The position numbers and the translations under genes are program-made. From contig JSYX01000155.1 in the NCBI GenBank assembly GCA_000787465.1, positions 1 to 63,522 of the forward strand: 63,522 nucleotides of DNA, in the 5' to 3' direction. How positions within the stretch are numbered: position 1 is the first letter of the stretch; each line of letters opens with the position of its first letter. This DNA is from Thermomucor indicae-seudaticae. Its lineage: Eukaryota; Mucoromycota; Mucoromycetes; Mucorales; Lichtheimiaceae. The notes under the pieces were generated by a model. It ran no database searches and was not told the origin of the DNA. It saw only the letters and a program-made list of their open reading frames with translations. Below are positions 1 through 11,203 of the stretch, piece by piece.

Positions 1-464
1 TACAAGCTACAAAAGATGGTTTTGTTTAATTTGATTCATCTTATGATGTGGCGCTATTGTATGGCGTAACACTTACCCACTGACGCTTTCTCCCGCTCTT
101 CATCATCGAGTCGCTTTTTTCTCTCGTTTTTTCTGGAGGATCAAATCTTTCCAGTGTGGAGGAGTCATAATGTGTCAGCTGGAACAAAAAGAGGTTTGCT
201 GCGCTGGGCGGCTGCACAAATACGTATGCGGAGCTGCAATATTCATCACATGTTCCAGAGATGATGATGGGAACTTTTGGGCTTCCCCGGGGAAGTCAAT
301 CAGGCATTCTGCCCACTACCGGGGGCGTACGGGGTAAGTGTAAATGATTGTTTGAATGGAAAATGGACTGACTGCATATTTTGATTTGTAAATCTCTGCA
401 AATTTTAAAGAATAAACCTGTAATAAAGACAGTTTCCAATAATAAGCAAGGAATAAAGCTGATG
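1..464. other. Intergenic, window edge
   Basis: No coding frame that I can support. It lies beyond the 3' end of the carboxypeptidase gene. It contains a perfect 14-bp palindrome, CTTCCCCGGGGAAG, at 282-295. Neighbouring sequence has G- and C-rich runs but nothing else recognisable. Confidence 0.5.
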
Positions 465-2363
465 TTAGTTATTCAATGGTTTGTTGTTTAACCATCGAGC
501 GAAGAAGTCGAGTGCGTTTTCAGGCTGATCATAGGGCACCTGTGTGCATGGGACATGAGTTTAGCATCGACACGCCGACGGCGTCTAACATGGACAAGAG
601 AAAACCTACCATGTGGCCTGCATCAAAGACACGAAGGAAGGTAAGGCCACCATAAGAGCGAACTTCACCAGCTTGTTTAAAGGTGTCCTGATTATACCAA
701 GGCTCATCCAGAGACTGGCCGTAACCTTCTTGACCAGACCATTCCATATCAAGTGACCACGCTTTGTTGCCGTACCAATTGCAGATCCAATCCTGTTTTT
801 CAACGTGAATGGCAAATCGGTGCGCTAAGTAGTTTATTCATAATAGACATTTTCCTAAACTTACCATATCGCCTACATAGAGCAAGACTCGAATACCTTC
901 CTCTAGGACTTGAGCGACTTCATGCGAAAAGTCTCTTGCTCTATAAGCATACAAAGATAAGTTATTCGCCCGTCTGTCCCTTGTTTTATTATTCAATTAC
1001 CCGTCTCCAGTGAAACCGAATCGTGCACCAACTGAATTGTCACATCCACGGTACTGGCCTGCTTCATCATCGACACCCAATTCCCAGCGGACTTCAGGTA
1101 GGTTCGCATAGGTTTCAATGGCATCAAGTTCGTTGTAGCATAAACCACTGTCACCGGCGCACTTTTTGCGAATGTCATATGGGTTCAATCCAGTCGCGTC
1201 AAAATTGCTTGCTTGGGTGCGTTCGCAGTACATGTTGGCTGGCACGCAGGTAATGGCTGTTGGAATACGGTAGCAGATATCCATCATGGCCTTGCATCGA
1301 GGATAGGTGTCCCGCATCTTTTGGCATTCCGTCTCATTAAAAATTGGCTTATCTAATTCCTCCCCACTTTGCATCAGTGTATATCTCTCTATCTCGCTGA
1401 GTTCTTTTCCTTACAGATGGAATCCTGAGCGCACGAATAGGTCTCATAATGCTTAAACTGAGTGCGAGGCTCAGTCCAACCATTGCCAATCAACATGGAC
1501 TCAAAAGCCAGGCGCAAATGACCTCCTTCCTTATTACGATTCACGATTTCAGCCGCCAAAGCAGGTAGATAATGACCGCCATACGATTCGCCCGCGATAT
1601 GAAGCGGGTTGTCTGCGTACTCTGGGAATTCTGTCAAAAAGAGTTGCAGGAATGCGTATACGTCACGCGCCGATTCCTTGGAACTGCGGGTTTTTGATTT
1701 GCCGTAACTGTATCCGACATTCACAGGCTATGCGTGCATCTTTAGATAAACAGAATGGGTATGTTCCTGACCCCTGGAATGATGTACCTGATCCAAGAAG
1801 ACGACATTGGCCACATTGTTCCAGCTATACTTGTTGGTTCTCGTTTCGTTTCCATAAGTATTGACCAAGCAAGGTCTGCCGTATAGAATAAGCGATATGT
1901 CAAGAAAAAAGGGGACGTTTCTTTTTACCCAAGTTCCATCCAAAGACCCATCATGGACGAGCAACCAGGACCACCATTCAACCAAAGAACAAGTGGGTCT
2001 GTTTTGGGTGCGTTGCGCGATTCAAAGAACCAAAAGAAAAAGTGGTCGTCCGTCTCTAGGTTGTCAATGTAACCCGAATACTGTTCATTGCCATGGGCAG
2101 TATTAGTGTATCTTGGTCACCCCCTTCTTCCTTGTTGCTATTGCTACCTGAACGCCTTGTTCACAGGACAAGGGCTGTTTGACACGAACAGCATAACCTT
2201 GTACGTTCTCATTCGTAATGACGCGGAATGACTGTAGTTTCCCACCAAAGCTCGGAGAATATGAGGCATGAAGAGAAGCTTGGTCATAAAAGTTTATGCT
2301 TGCAGCCAAAGTGATGGCCCAAGCACAGAGGACCACCAATATAGAGGGTACTTGATATCGCAT
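465..2363 (-). CDS. Serine carboxypeptidase (peptidase S10, carboxypeptidase Y-like)
   Basis: Secreted or vacuolar serine carboxypeptidase that removes C-terminal residues from peptides. The N-terminus ([20 protein letters not shown]) is a signal peptide, followed by a short propeptide. Family motifs are [10 protein letters not shown] (substrate and oxyanion region), GESYGG with the catalytic Ser, an Asp in a DWICNW-type motif and the catalytic His in DAGHM-VPYDQP. The model needs several short introns. Examples are about 2081-2147, joining EQGVQ to YSGYIDN, and the last intron, which joins DAGHM to [10 protein letters not shown]. The reading ends in [10 protein letters not shown] with its stop at 465. 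Exon order follows carboxypeptidase Y well. The splice sites in the 750-1000 and 1375-1440 regions are the least certain. The start at 2363 is the Met directly before the signal sequence. The next gene upstream, a GATA factor, is divergent. Confidence 0.88.
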
Positions 2364-2689
2364 AATAGCGGAGAGAGATAAAGGGAGGAGGTTGTGGCAA
2401 CGTGTGGAGATTTCTGCGTCGTACCTTCCTCCTTGAATCGTATCGGTAACTGAATGGCATCGGAGGCGGGTAAAGAGATAAGCAGCGATTTATATCTTAT
2501 CTATGGCCATCCCCCAAACTTTACGAAAGGTTATAGGAAAGCTAATCATCCACCAGCTCTCCAAAGTTATCCCTTTATCTTTATCTTTCTCTCTTGTCGT
2601 TGAGTTCGTGGAGATTTTCTTCCTTTCTTGTCTACGATTAAAATCGTCTTTCGCTGCTTTGCGAGATCAACGGGACTATTTCTATCTTG

Positions 2690-3796
2690 ATGGATGACAG
2701 CCGCTTGAACAACACTTCTATTCCTTCAATGAATGCTACCGAGAGCAGTAGCAGTTCGTCATCAACTAGGATATATCAGTGGGCACAGCGTGCTAGTCCA
2801 GAACGTGCATCTACCTCGTCTTCTTCTTACAATATCGACCACCATCATCATCATCACCACCACCAGCAACAGGAGAACAGCAACGGTACCAGTAGCAATA
2901 GTGTTGTAGTCGAAGAATGTCCAGAATGTCAAAGACACCAACAAACTCGATGGGCACCACCCGTAACAAAGTGCTTCAATTGTCAGACCACCACAACACC
3001 CTTGTGGCGACGCGACGACAACGGAAACACTATCTGTAATGCCTGTGGACTCTACTACAAGCTGCATAACGTTCAGCGACCGATCACCATGAAACGGTCT
3101 ATCATTAAACGACGAAAACGGTTCAGTTCTGTCAATTTCCATCAACGTCAAACGCCATCCTGTGAGTATCACTCGAGTAACGAGCGACGTATGTCTGCAC
3201 CCAGCACAAGTACGACTAATAATAGTCATGGGTACGCTGCCGCACCACCACCACCGCCGCCGCCGCCTGCACCCAATCTACCCAATCTTCGTAGTCTATT
3301 GTCTGCTCTCGGCGTTGCAGAAGCCTCTACTACTACTACGACTGCTAGCGCTACCACTACCGCATCTACACTTGCCACAGCAGCCAGTATGCTTTTGGAA
3401 CCAGGCAGGTTACGCCAGGCACTTCAGGCCCGCCGAGATGAATTGCAAAAAGAAGTCGACAATATCAATGCTTTACTGTCACAGTCGTCCAAAGTACTTC
3501 AAAGCATTGAATCCGTCATGGCCCATCAAACGCAACACCAGGAATCCTTGGCTCCCTTGATCAGTACTTTGCTTCAACAACAACCCAACCTCTTGGCATC
3601 TCTCTTGATGCTGAATAGCACGAATCGATATCCTTCTTCTCCTCCTCCTTCTGAAGACAGTTATATGATGGCTGGTCTAGACCACAGCACCCATCATCAT
3701 CATAGTACTAGTAGTGGCAGTACAGGCTCAAGTATAGTATACCCATTACATTTCCGACGACCCTCCGACCCCGATAAACAACAAGAACAACAATAA
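2690..3796 (+). CDS. GATA-type zinc-finger transcription factor
   Basis: Nuclear DNA-binding protein of 368 residues in a single exon. One GATA finger lies at about residues 95-120: CFNC, 17 residues, then CNAC, with the TPLWRR motif and the following basic tail [11 protein letters not shown] second Cys pair (CPEC) sits just upstream, at about 77-80, and may be a vestigial finger half. A run of eight His precedes it. The middle is Ser/Thr/Pro-rich with a polyproline run. Around residues 240-285 there is a predicted coiled coil ([19 protein letters not shown]), as in the AreB/Gzf3-type GATA factors that dimerise. A specific role in nitrogen or iron regulation is inference only. The start is the first ATG, at 2690; an upstream in-frame TTG is not used. 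The gene is convergent with the PPR gene, 126 bp away. Confidence 0.9.
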   Translation: MDDSRLNNTSIPSMNATESSSSSSSTRIYQWAQRASPERASTSSSSYNIDHHHHHHHHQQQENSNGTSSNSVVVEECPECQRHQQTRWAPPVTKCFNCQTTTTPLWRRDDNGNTICNACGLYYKLHNVQRPITMKRSIIKRRKRFSSVNFHQRQTPSCEYHSSNERRMSAPSTSTTNNSHGYAAAPPPPPPPPAPNLPNLRSLLSALGVAEASTTTTTASATTTASTLATAASMLLEPGRLRQALQARRDELQKEVDNINALLSQSSKVLQSIESVMAHQTQHQESLAPLISTLLQQQPNLLASLLMLNSTNRYPSSPPPSEDSYMMAGLDHSTHHHHSTSSGSTGSSIVYPLHFRRPSDPDKQQEQQ

Positions 3797-3922
3797 CAAT
3801 TTGATAAGAAATCCCAAAATTGGACATTGCTGCCCTCTTTGGCAAAGTTCGAGATAAACTCTTTCTCTGTCTTTCCTGATCAATCAAACTATATGCCTTA
3901 TCAAAGGTTGTCGTTTTATCAA

Positions 3923-5218
3923 TTATGCTTGTTGTCTTCCAAGAATGTATTCGTTATAAATCCGGTCCGCCTGTTCCGGCTTTTTCCTTTCATTGTACCG
4001 CTTGATGAGTGCCCGGTACATGGATTGCAGCGGCTGAATCTTGTAGACCATCGTCATGTAATTCATCAAGGCTTCGGCTTTGCCCGGCTTCTTTTCTCTC
4101 AGGGCAGTATACCGAATAAAGTACTTGAAGGTCGCTACATTGGGCTTGATCTTGGCTCGATCCATGGCAAAAAACACGCGACGCGCGGACTCGATCTCCT
4201 TGTGTTCGCAATGCCATCGTATCAGGGCGTTGCAGACATCCAAGTTCCAGGATACCTTGTGTTTCTCCATCAGTCTGTCAGAAATATATCGCATCTGCTT
4301 CATGTCCCCTTGGCGTCCATAGGCATGGATCAGGGCCACAAATGTACGCGCTGAAGGCTTTTGCTTTTGGTTTCCTGATCGCGGCATCAAATGATGCAGC
4401 GGCGCTGCGCGGGCCGCCTGCGGCGTCGTGGGCATATCCTTGGTGATCGAAAACATGGACAGCCAGTTCTTACTCTTATCAGTCATTGTTGTCGATTTGT
4501 TGTTGTCGGGTTCAAACAATTTTCGAAACAGTTTGAGTGCTTCATGGGGTTCGCCCATTCGTCCATAAGCTTCCATCAATGTATCGTACGTGCACAATGT
4601 CGGTTCCATGCCATCTTGCTTTCTCAACTGTTTATAGATCTCCAGTGCCATCTCAGGCTTGTTGCATGCCACGGCCGCTTGCATGTAATGATTGTACGTG
4701 TACACGCTCGGTCGAAGCGTCCACAATCCTGGTTGTTGGGCCTGCTGCTGCAGTTCTTCCCAATACCGCGTACAGGCATCCCAATCATTTGCCTTTCCAT
4801 AAAATTCGATCAGGTGATCATAATCCATGACAGTCAACTTGTATCCGTAGGCGCGCATTTTCCCCAACACAAACTCGATCCGGCTCTTCATTGTTTCAAT
4901 GTCATTGGGACCGTAGGCTACCATGCCTTTGACAGTGCAAGAACGCAAGACAAGTGAATGATATTCAGAACGCAGAAACCGGTACATTGGGTCGCCTATA
5001 CTGACATACGACGACCATAACTCTTCCGGTTGCTGGCTACCAAACTTTTTGAGGACCTTCCGGAACTCTTTCAGTCGGTAATGTCTTGGTAATTCATTTT
5101 CGAGCAGTAATGGGTGGAATCGAAAGGCTGGTCGGACCGCTGCTGCTGTCGTTGTGGAGACAAAGCGGGCGAAAACGTTGCATATCTGCCGAGTAGTCCT
5201 ACTACTGCTGCTAAGCAT
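3923..5218 (-). CDS. Mitochondrial pentatricopeptide repeat (PPR) protein
   Basis: Intronless, 431 residues. The N-terminus (MLSSSSRTTRQICNVFARFV) is Ser/Arg-rich and lacks acids, so it looks like a mitochondrial presequence. Several 35-residue PPR-like helical pairs follow from about residue 125: one starting VMDYDHLIEFYGKANDW, one starting VYTYNHYMQAAVACNKPEMA, one starting LCTYDTLMEAYGRMGEPHEA, then ARTFVALIHAYGRQGDM and VATFKYFIRYTA. The family binds organellar RNA in a sequence-specific way; the target here is unknown. It is divergent from the lectin-like gene downstream, with 77 bp between the start codons. Confidence 0.85.
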   Translation of the reverse strand: MLSSSSRTTRQICNVFARFVSTTTAAAVRPAFRFHPLLLENELPRHYRLKEFRKVLKKFGSQQPEELWSSYVSIGDPMYRFLRSEYHSLVLRSCTVKGMVAYGPNDIETMKSRIEFVLGKMRAYGYKLTVMDYDHLIEFYGKANDWDACTRYWEELQQQAQQPGLWTLRPSVYTYNHYMQAAVACNKPEMALEIYKQLRKQDGMEPTLCTYDTLMEAYGRMGEPHEALKLFRKLFEPDNNKSTTMTDKSKNWLSMFSITKDMPTTPQAARAAPLHHLMPRSGNQKQKPSARTFVALIHAYGRQGDMKQMRYISDRLMEKHKVSWNLDVCNALIRWHCEHKEIESARRVFFAMDRAKIKPNVATFKYFIRYTALREKKPGKAEALMNYMTMVYKIQPLQSMYRALIKRYNERKKPEQADRIYNEYILGRQQA

Positions 5219-5295
5219 GTTGTTTATGAAAAAAATAAAAGGCTGTGATTCAATCAGATAGTGCCCTGGCGGGGCAAGACTTCCCGACCGGGGAA

Positions 5296-5980
5296 ATGTC
5301 TGATTTTCCAGAAGGATACTTCTATATTCGATCGCGACTTTGTGGGAAAGTCATTGATGGTAGGTTGCATTGCATTGTATTCATGGCGGGGCTCATGAAC
5401 AGTCTATGGTTGACAATGAGTCCCACGTAGTGGACGGTGCATCGACCAAGGTAATCCGTGGCAAAACTAAGGCGCGATTACTGCACCGACTGACAATGGC
5501 CGAAGAATGATGCTAAAGTATTAATCTGGACGCCCAAACACAATGAAGACCGTGATAACCAACTCTGGTATTATCAGGTATATAACAATGAGAATATGAA
5601 AGTAAGAAAGATTGAACTCACACAGGTGGGTGGGGGACAAACAGGACGGGTTTATAATCAATAAGCATTCAAACAAGGTCCTTGACGTCCGCGGTGGTCC
5701 ACTCAAAGAAAACGCGCCCATTATTCAGTATGACCGAAAACTGGTCGTGGATGCTCAGAACCAGCGGTTTGGGTACAACAGCAGAGAGGGCCACATTTAC
5801 GTCTTAGCGGACCCACACATGGTACTGGACATTCGCGGCGGCGAGACCAGTGATGGCACCCGGGTTATTTTGTACCGTAAAAAGCTATCGTTTGAAGATA
5901 ACCTCAACCAACTGTGGGACCTCGTGCCTGCTGGTGAAGTTCGTGCGGAACGCGAAGTCTTGTTTGAAGCTGATATCTGA
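5296..5980 (+). CDS. Beta-trefoil (ricin B-type lectin-like) protein
   Basis: Small cytosolic protein with no signal peptide. Its repeated QLW and VLDVRGG motifs mark a beta-trefoil lectin fold. There is no catalytic toxin chain; only the carbohydrate-binding-type fold is present. The model has four exons. GKVID is joined to VDGASTK over an intron of about 5360-5430. ASTK is joined to NDAKVLIWTPK over an intron ending GAAG near 5507. WYYQ is joined to DGFIINKHSNK with the acceptor at AAACAG, which also gives a QxW motif (DNQLWYYQ). The last exon holds VLDIRGGETSDG and DNLNQLWDLVP. Proteins of this layout are common in Mucoromycota (family knowledge); the ligand is unknown. The start is chosen at MSDFPEGYFYIRS, where the trefoil begins. 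Confidence 0.75.
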
Positions 5981-6205
5981 TATATTTGATACCCCACTCT
6001 TATACACACACGCAAACCAATAAATGCTCCAATTGTACAGAGAAAATGAGAAATTCTTGGCAGCACTTGGAGCCAACAACGTCGGAAGTTTCGGGCGCAG
6101 CGGGTATGGTGAAACCATGGGTTTTGCTTTCATTGTCCTTGGTAGTTCGATTTGCGCACGGCCTTCTTTCTTTTCTCCTACCTTATCATATATACGATTG
6201 GTGCC

Positions 6206-7708
6206 ATGAAAACTAGTGTAGGAAAGGGTTTCCATACACTGGCTGCGATTGTAGCAGCATTGATAGGATTGTACTGGCAAATGCAACAACAGCAAGACGC
6301 ATTTGCTGCAGTGTCGTCGTCAAAGGACATCCCTTTACAAGGCTATGTAGACGAACGATACGAAACCGTCAAGGACACACTCCTCCAAGCCTTTTTATCT
6401 GGAAAGCAAGTGGGTGCTGGTGTTGCGGCCTATGTGGACGGCAAGCTTGTGGTGGATTTGCAGGCTGGTTGGCAGGATTATGAAGCGCGTATACCGTACA
6501 CCGAGAACACTCTCCAAGTCGTCTACTCCTGTACTAAAGTCTTGGTATTTTCTCGGGGTTCATTGCTTTAAAAGAAGAGGGAGGCTTACAATAGGATATC
6601 ACAAAGATGAGCATTGTGGTGGCTCAGGCAGTACAAAAGGGTCATGTGTTGTATGACGAAAGGATATCGACGTACTGGCCAGAATTTGCCCAAGGCAACA
6701 AGGAAAATGTGACAGTGGGAGACCTGGTATATTCATTGTTCATCCAAAATCAATTATATATCCTGACTTTCTTTTGAAAGATGGTGCATGCGGCGGGCGT
6801 GGGCTATCTGGATCGTCCGCTATCATCTGCAGAAGCCCAAAACCCAGAACGGTTTGCTCGCATCTTGGCTGCGCAGTCACATAATGACGGTGGGATCCGG
6901 AAACGTCACTATCATGGTGTCACGGGCGGCTGGTACATTAACGAGATCCTGAAACGGACAAACCATCCGTCGGTCGGCCAAATTGCGCGAGAGCATTATC
7001 GAAAGGTGTACGGCATCGAGTGGTATTTAAATCCGTATCAGGAAGAATACGATGGTCGGATCGCCAAACTGTACCTGAGCCGTGGTCTGCGCACTATATT
7101 TCGTTTGGTGGACACCATCAATGCAGTCCCGTTCCTGCGCCGGTTGAACCAGGGAAATATTTTTCACAAGACGTTTACAGTGAGTATGCCTGATCAAGCG
7201 GGCATGAAGGATTATACGAGCTTGAGCCTGCGAAGGATTGAGAGTCCTAGTTTTAGTGGCTACACGAATGCACGTTCCGTAAGTCTGCCTATATTTATTT
7301 ATGTCAAGTCAAAGGAACAAGGAAACTGAGCTGTTTAGGATAGATTGCAAAGCTGGCTGCCATGATGGCTAACGGAGGCCAAGCCATAGAACCAGGAGAA
7401 CCCGATTTGCTTGATCCATCCACCTATGCACTGGCCACACAACCTCTCGAACCTGAATAGACCCTGTGGTGGGCCGCACGGTCTTGCCACTGAAGGGTGG
7501 ATTTACTGTCATGGATACAATTGGCATTGATGGCGCTACGTTCATTGGCTGGGGCGGAGCAGGTGGAAGTGCGTTTTACTGGAGCTCGGAGCTCAAGATT
7601 GGGTGCGGCTATTGTAACAATGGCTTGAATGGGATCATGCCTCCTGAAGAAAGAAGTGTGTCCATCCTAAAGGTGCTCGTAGAGCAAGCTCGTAAATTGC
7701 AACTGTAA
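6206..7708 (+). CDS. Beta-lactamase-fold serine hydrolase, copy 1 (frameshifted)
   Basis: Member of the penicillin-binding/class C beta-lactamase-related esterase family. An N-terminal signal-anchor helix (residues about 8-24) precedes the domain. The SxxK nucleophile motif reads SCTK near 6525-6540, and the tyrosine region reads YHGVTGGW. Introns are 6545-6606, 6727-6780 and about 7279-7343. At 7458 an in-frame TAG follows LEPE; the homology resumes in another frame (from GAC at 7460: DPVVGRTVLPLKGG). This looks like loss of one base, or a sequencing error. The downstream paralogue is intact through this point. Compared with it, copy 1 has an extra intron right after TKVL. The reaction is unproven; hydrolysis of esters or amides is inferred from the family. 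Confidence 0.72.
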
Positions 7709-7922
7709 ATGGAACCCTTTGGAAATACCATACGTAACATGAGTCAATCGAAACGCTTCTCCTTTTTTTCCCGTCCGAAAATTCCATAAACCGAACAGCG
7801 GCAGTGTGCAGAAGTTTTCTGTCTGCCGCAGCATTCGTGTAACATGAAAGCTAAACCATTCCATTTTTTAAACCGCACTTTGCTTTTGAACTCTTTTCTC
7901 CTTTACCACCTCAGAATAACAC

Positions 7923-9437
7923 ATGAGTCAAAGAGACAAGGCAGCGCCATCGTCAAACTTTAAAAAGATTTCACTAGTGACAACTGTGGTCGTGGGCTGT
8001 TTGGCATATGTCTGCAGTGAGCGATACCAAAGCCAAGGCGCTTTCATGCCATGGCGTTGCTCGGTGCTCGGTCTCGACTGCCCTTCCGACATTCCAGTGC
8101 GTGGCTATATTGACGAGCAGTACAGGGCGGTGCAAGACGCGTTCAAGGACAACTTTTTGTGGGGCAGAGAAGTCGGTGCCGGGATAGCTGCGTATGTGGA
8201 TGGGAAACTCGTGGCCGATCTGCAAGCGGGATGGCAGGATATCGAGGCGGGTGTTCCTTATACTGAAGAAACCTTGCAGCTGGTGTTTTCGAGTACCAAA
8301 GTGTTGGCTGCGATCGTGGTTGCTCAAGCTGTGCAAAATGGGTCCCTCTCTTACGATGAAATGATCGCTACGTATTGGCCAGAGTTCGCTCAAGGCAACA
8401 AGGAAAACGTCACCTTGGGTGATCTGGTAATAATAATAACGATAGCACTGGTCCACGGGAAAAGGAACGTGAATTAATATTGTCTGAAACAAAAAAGATG
8501 GCCCATGCGGCCGGGGTTGGGCATCTGGACATACCAGTAACTTCAGCCATGGCAGAAGACCCTGACCGGTTCTCGCGTTTTTTGGCCGCTCAACCCCACA
8601 ACTTTGGCGGTGTCCGGACACGAAGCTACCATGCTGTCACGAGTGGCTGGTACATTAATGAAGTGCTCAAGAGGACCGTGAACAAGACCGTGGACCAAGT
8701 CGCAAGCGAGCTGAACGAGGCGTACGGTATCGAGTGGCGACTAAAGCCCTACCAAGAAGAGTACGACCATCGGATCGCCAAGCTCTACACTGGGCCGCCA
8801 CTCCGTCGGTTCTTGCGCGGCACCCTCGGTTTCATCAAAGCATACGTCAAGGGGATCAATGTCATCAAGGTCTATGGCAAAGACAGTATCTTTTACAAGG
8901 CTGCCACGCTCAGCGTGCCGGATCAGGTGCAAACCCAGGATTTCACGAGTCTTCGTATGAGAAGAATCGAAAGTCCTGCCTGCAGTGGCTACACCAATGC
9001 TCGATCGGTAATGAAAGAAAGAATATATACAGAGTATTGGACTGACACGCTATATGAGAAAGATGGCCAAATTGGCTGCCATGATGGCAAATGGCGGACA
9101 CGCCATCGAACAAGGAGAACCTGACCTTTTGGAGGAAGCTACCTATGCCACAGCAACTGCAGAGCCCGTGGGAGCCGAATTTGATCACCTTCTGAATAAC
9201 CATCTCACTGCACTCAAGGGTGGCTTTACGGTCATGGATCCAATGATCCACGTCGAAAACACGACATTTATTGGATGGGCCGGTGCAGGCGGCAGTCTGT
9301 TTGTTTGGAATCCAGAGCTCAGTATTGGCTTTGGCTATTGCGATAACGGTATATTCAACTTGGTGGCCCCTGACGAACGGAGCCTTCATATCCTCTCTGC
9401 GCTCGTGAGACGAGTCAAGCAGTTGAAGAATCGGTGA
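7923..9437 (+). CDS. Beta-lactamase-fold serine hydrolase, copy 2
   Basis: Intact tandem paralogue of the preceding gene. It has an N-terminal membrane anchor (about residues 17-33), then the serine hydrolase domain. SxxK reads SSTK in FSSTKVLAAIVV, and YHAVTSGW matches the family tyrosine motif. The C-terminal glycine-rich strand is GWAGAGGSLFVWN. Two introns are needed: one after GNKENVTLGDL (8427 to just before MAHAAGVG) and one after SGYTNARS (about 9009-9063). The reading then continues to RRVKQLKNR and a TGA. The tandem arrangement, shared intron positions and high similarity indicate a local duplication. It is convergent with the homeobox gene. Substrate unknown. Confidence 0.85.
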
Positions 9438-9494
9438 ATCGTATGTCACATATAGTAAATTTATGTTTGGTTTTATTGCTTTCAGATGTATATA

Positions 9495-11203
9495 TCATCC
9501 TTGGTGTTCTATGCTCTGAAACAATAGCAAATTGTCTTGTTTGGATCTCGCGTCGCCTTCTTCCAAAAGAGACATCATACTGTCTCCATCTTGGACTGTC
9601 AAACACCTGGGATCAATCGCCTGCACATGTTCTTGCAATAAAACCTTAATATGCTGATCGTTTTGAGCCATGCGGTACAGTTCAGCCCGAAGCGGCAACG
9701 CCGGCCCTTCCAGCTGTTGCACGTTGACCGTGGTTGCCTGTTGATCCTGTGTAAAATCGTGACACTGTGTCCAATGCCCATTGTGCATCATGTAAAATGC
9801 AAGCATTTCGGGTTGTGCAATACAGAACGCGAGTCGGGCCCAGCCCAGACGCTCCAACAAGGGCTCCAGTCGTACAGAAAGAAGGCTGTCTATCGAAAAC
9901 TCAATCTTGAACTGCTGCTGCTGATGCCCGTCCTGAATGCGCCAGACCATCATGCGTCGCACTGTGTCGTGGTAGCAGGATAGGTCGTTGGCGCCTAGCG
10001 TCATTCGTTTCCATGTGCCGATCTGAAGCGTCTCGGCTGGAATCCGGTTCAGTGCACTGCTATTGTCTTCTTCAACTGACATGGGTGTCTCTAAGCGTCC
10101 ATCTAGTTTGTTTTTATCGTTATTCAGAGTGGACACTTGGTATTGTAAATCCAAGTCTTACCTGTTGGCATGGGATGGATGGTCTGTTGAGCAACGGCAG
10201 AAGAAAAGGGATGTGGGCCTGCAGGTAAAGTATAGCTCCTGGTTCTGTAACATGGACCAGGTGCTGGTGCTGCTGCTGGTACGTTATTCGTCATGTTGTC
10301 TGCTGAACAAGAAGAGTCATAGTACGGTGATCCACGTCGAGTCGTGAGTTGTTGTGGGTATGGGCCTAATGAATGCGCGCGCGTCCTTGTAGTGGCTGAT
10401 GTTGTTTCCGACGAAGCCGAGGATGGTGGTGGAGTGACGGAAGAAAATGAAGAAGGTGGCGGAGGAGGTGGAGGAGGAGGCGGAGGAAGTGAGTGAAGCG
10501 AAAGTGGTGGAGGTGGAACAGACGAAGACCTGCTGTTACCGTTTGCATAGAACCAATTGTGGTGGCGGCGTTGTTGTTGCTGCTGGTTGTAGTAGTAGTA
10601 GTAATAGTAATAATACAGATCAGGATTGGAGGCCAGACTGACGCCATCCGGTGACATATGTTGATAATGATACGCAGCCGCTTGACAAGCAGCAGCGGCC
10701 GCAGTGGCAGCATAGTATTGCATACGAACGGTTTCATCATGTAAGAGTGAGGATCGTTTAGCCATGTTTTTCACTTTGGCGCGCCGGTTTTGGAACCAGA
10801 TCTGGATCGAGCGCTCGGACATGCCCAGTTCACGTGACAGTTGCTCGCGTACCTTATTGTTTGGTGATGGATTGACGCTGAATGTCTTTTCTAGAACTGC
10901 TAGTTGTTCCGGTGTGGCACGTGTTCGTTTACGTGGCGGTGCTTCTTGTTCTTTTGGCTTAGTGCTCGTTGGTGTAGCTACGGATGGTGATGATGACTGT
11001 TGTTGTTGTTGTTGTTGCGTGTCTATGGTTGGATTATGCATATTCGATGATGATGATGATGAAGGAGCTGTATACATGGCTTGATAATCAAATGGTACGA
11101 TTTGATCGTAGCAGGATGGTGTTGTTGTCGTGAGAGCATGGCTTTGTTGATCTAAAGGAGTGCTTGTTGAAGGTGTGTAAATGAAATCATGTGATGGATC
11201 CAT
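9495..11203 (-). CDS. Homeobox transcription factor
   Basis: Two exons (11203-10162 and 10102-9495; 59-nt intron), 549 residues. The homeodomain lies at about residues 91-150. It has basic RKRTRATPEQ at its start and the recognition helix RSIQIWFQNRRAKVK. Around it the protein is low complexity: polyGln, an alanine-rich segment, nine consecutive tyrosines, and a run of about ten prolines. The C-terminal exon carries a well-ordered segment (IGTWKRMTLGANDLSCY through FSIDSLLSVRLEPLLERLG), which resembles the conserved C-terminal domain of fungal Phx1/Hoy1-type homeobox factors; that assignment is from memory. The start is placed at MDPSHDFIY. The upstream in-frame sequence is pyrimidine-rich leader. 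Confidence 0.88.

Noticed and set aside
2762..3229. 155-codon open frame antisense to the GATA factor
   Set aside because: Shadow of low-complexity sense codons (for example the His run reads as Met/Val).
5296..5980. Possible ricin-like toxin
   Set aside because: Only the beta-trefoil lectin fold is present; there is no N-glycosidase chain or signal peptide.
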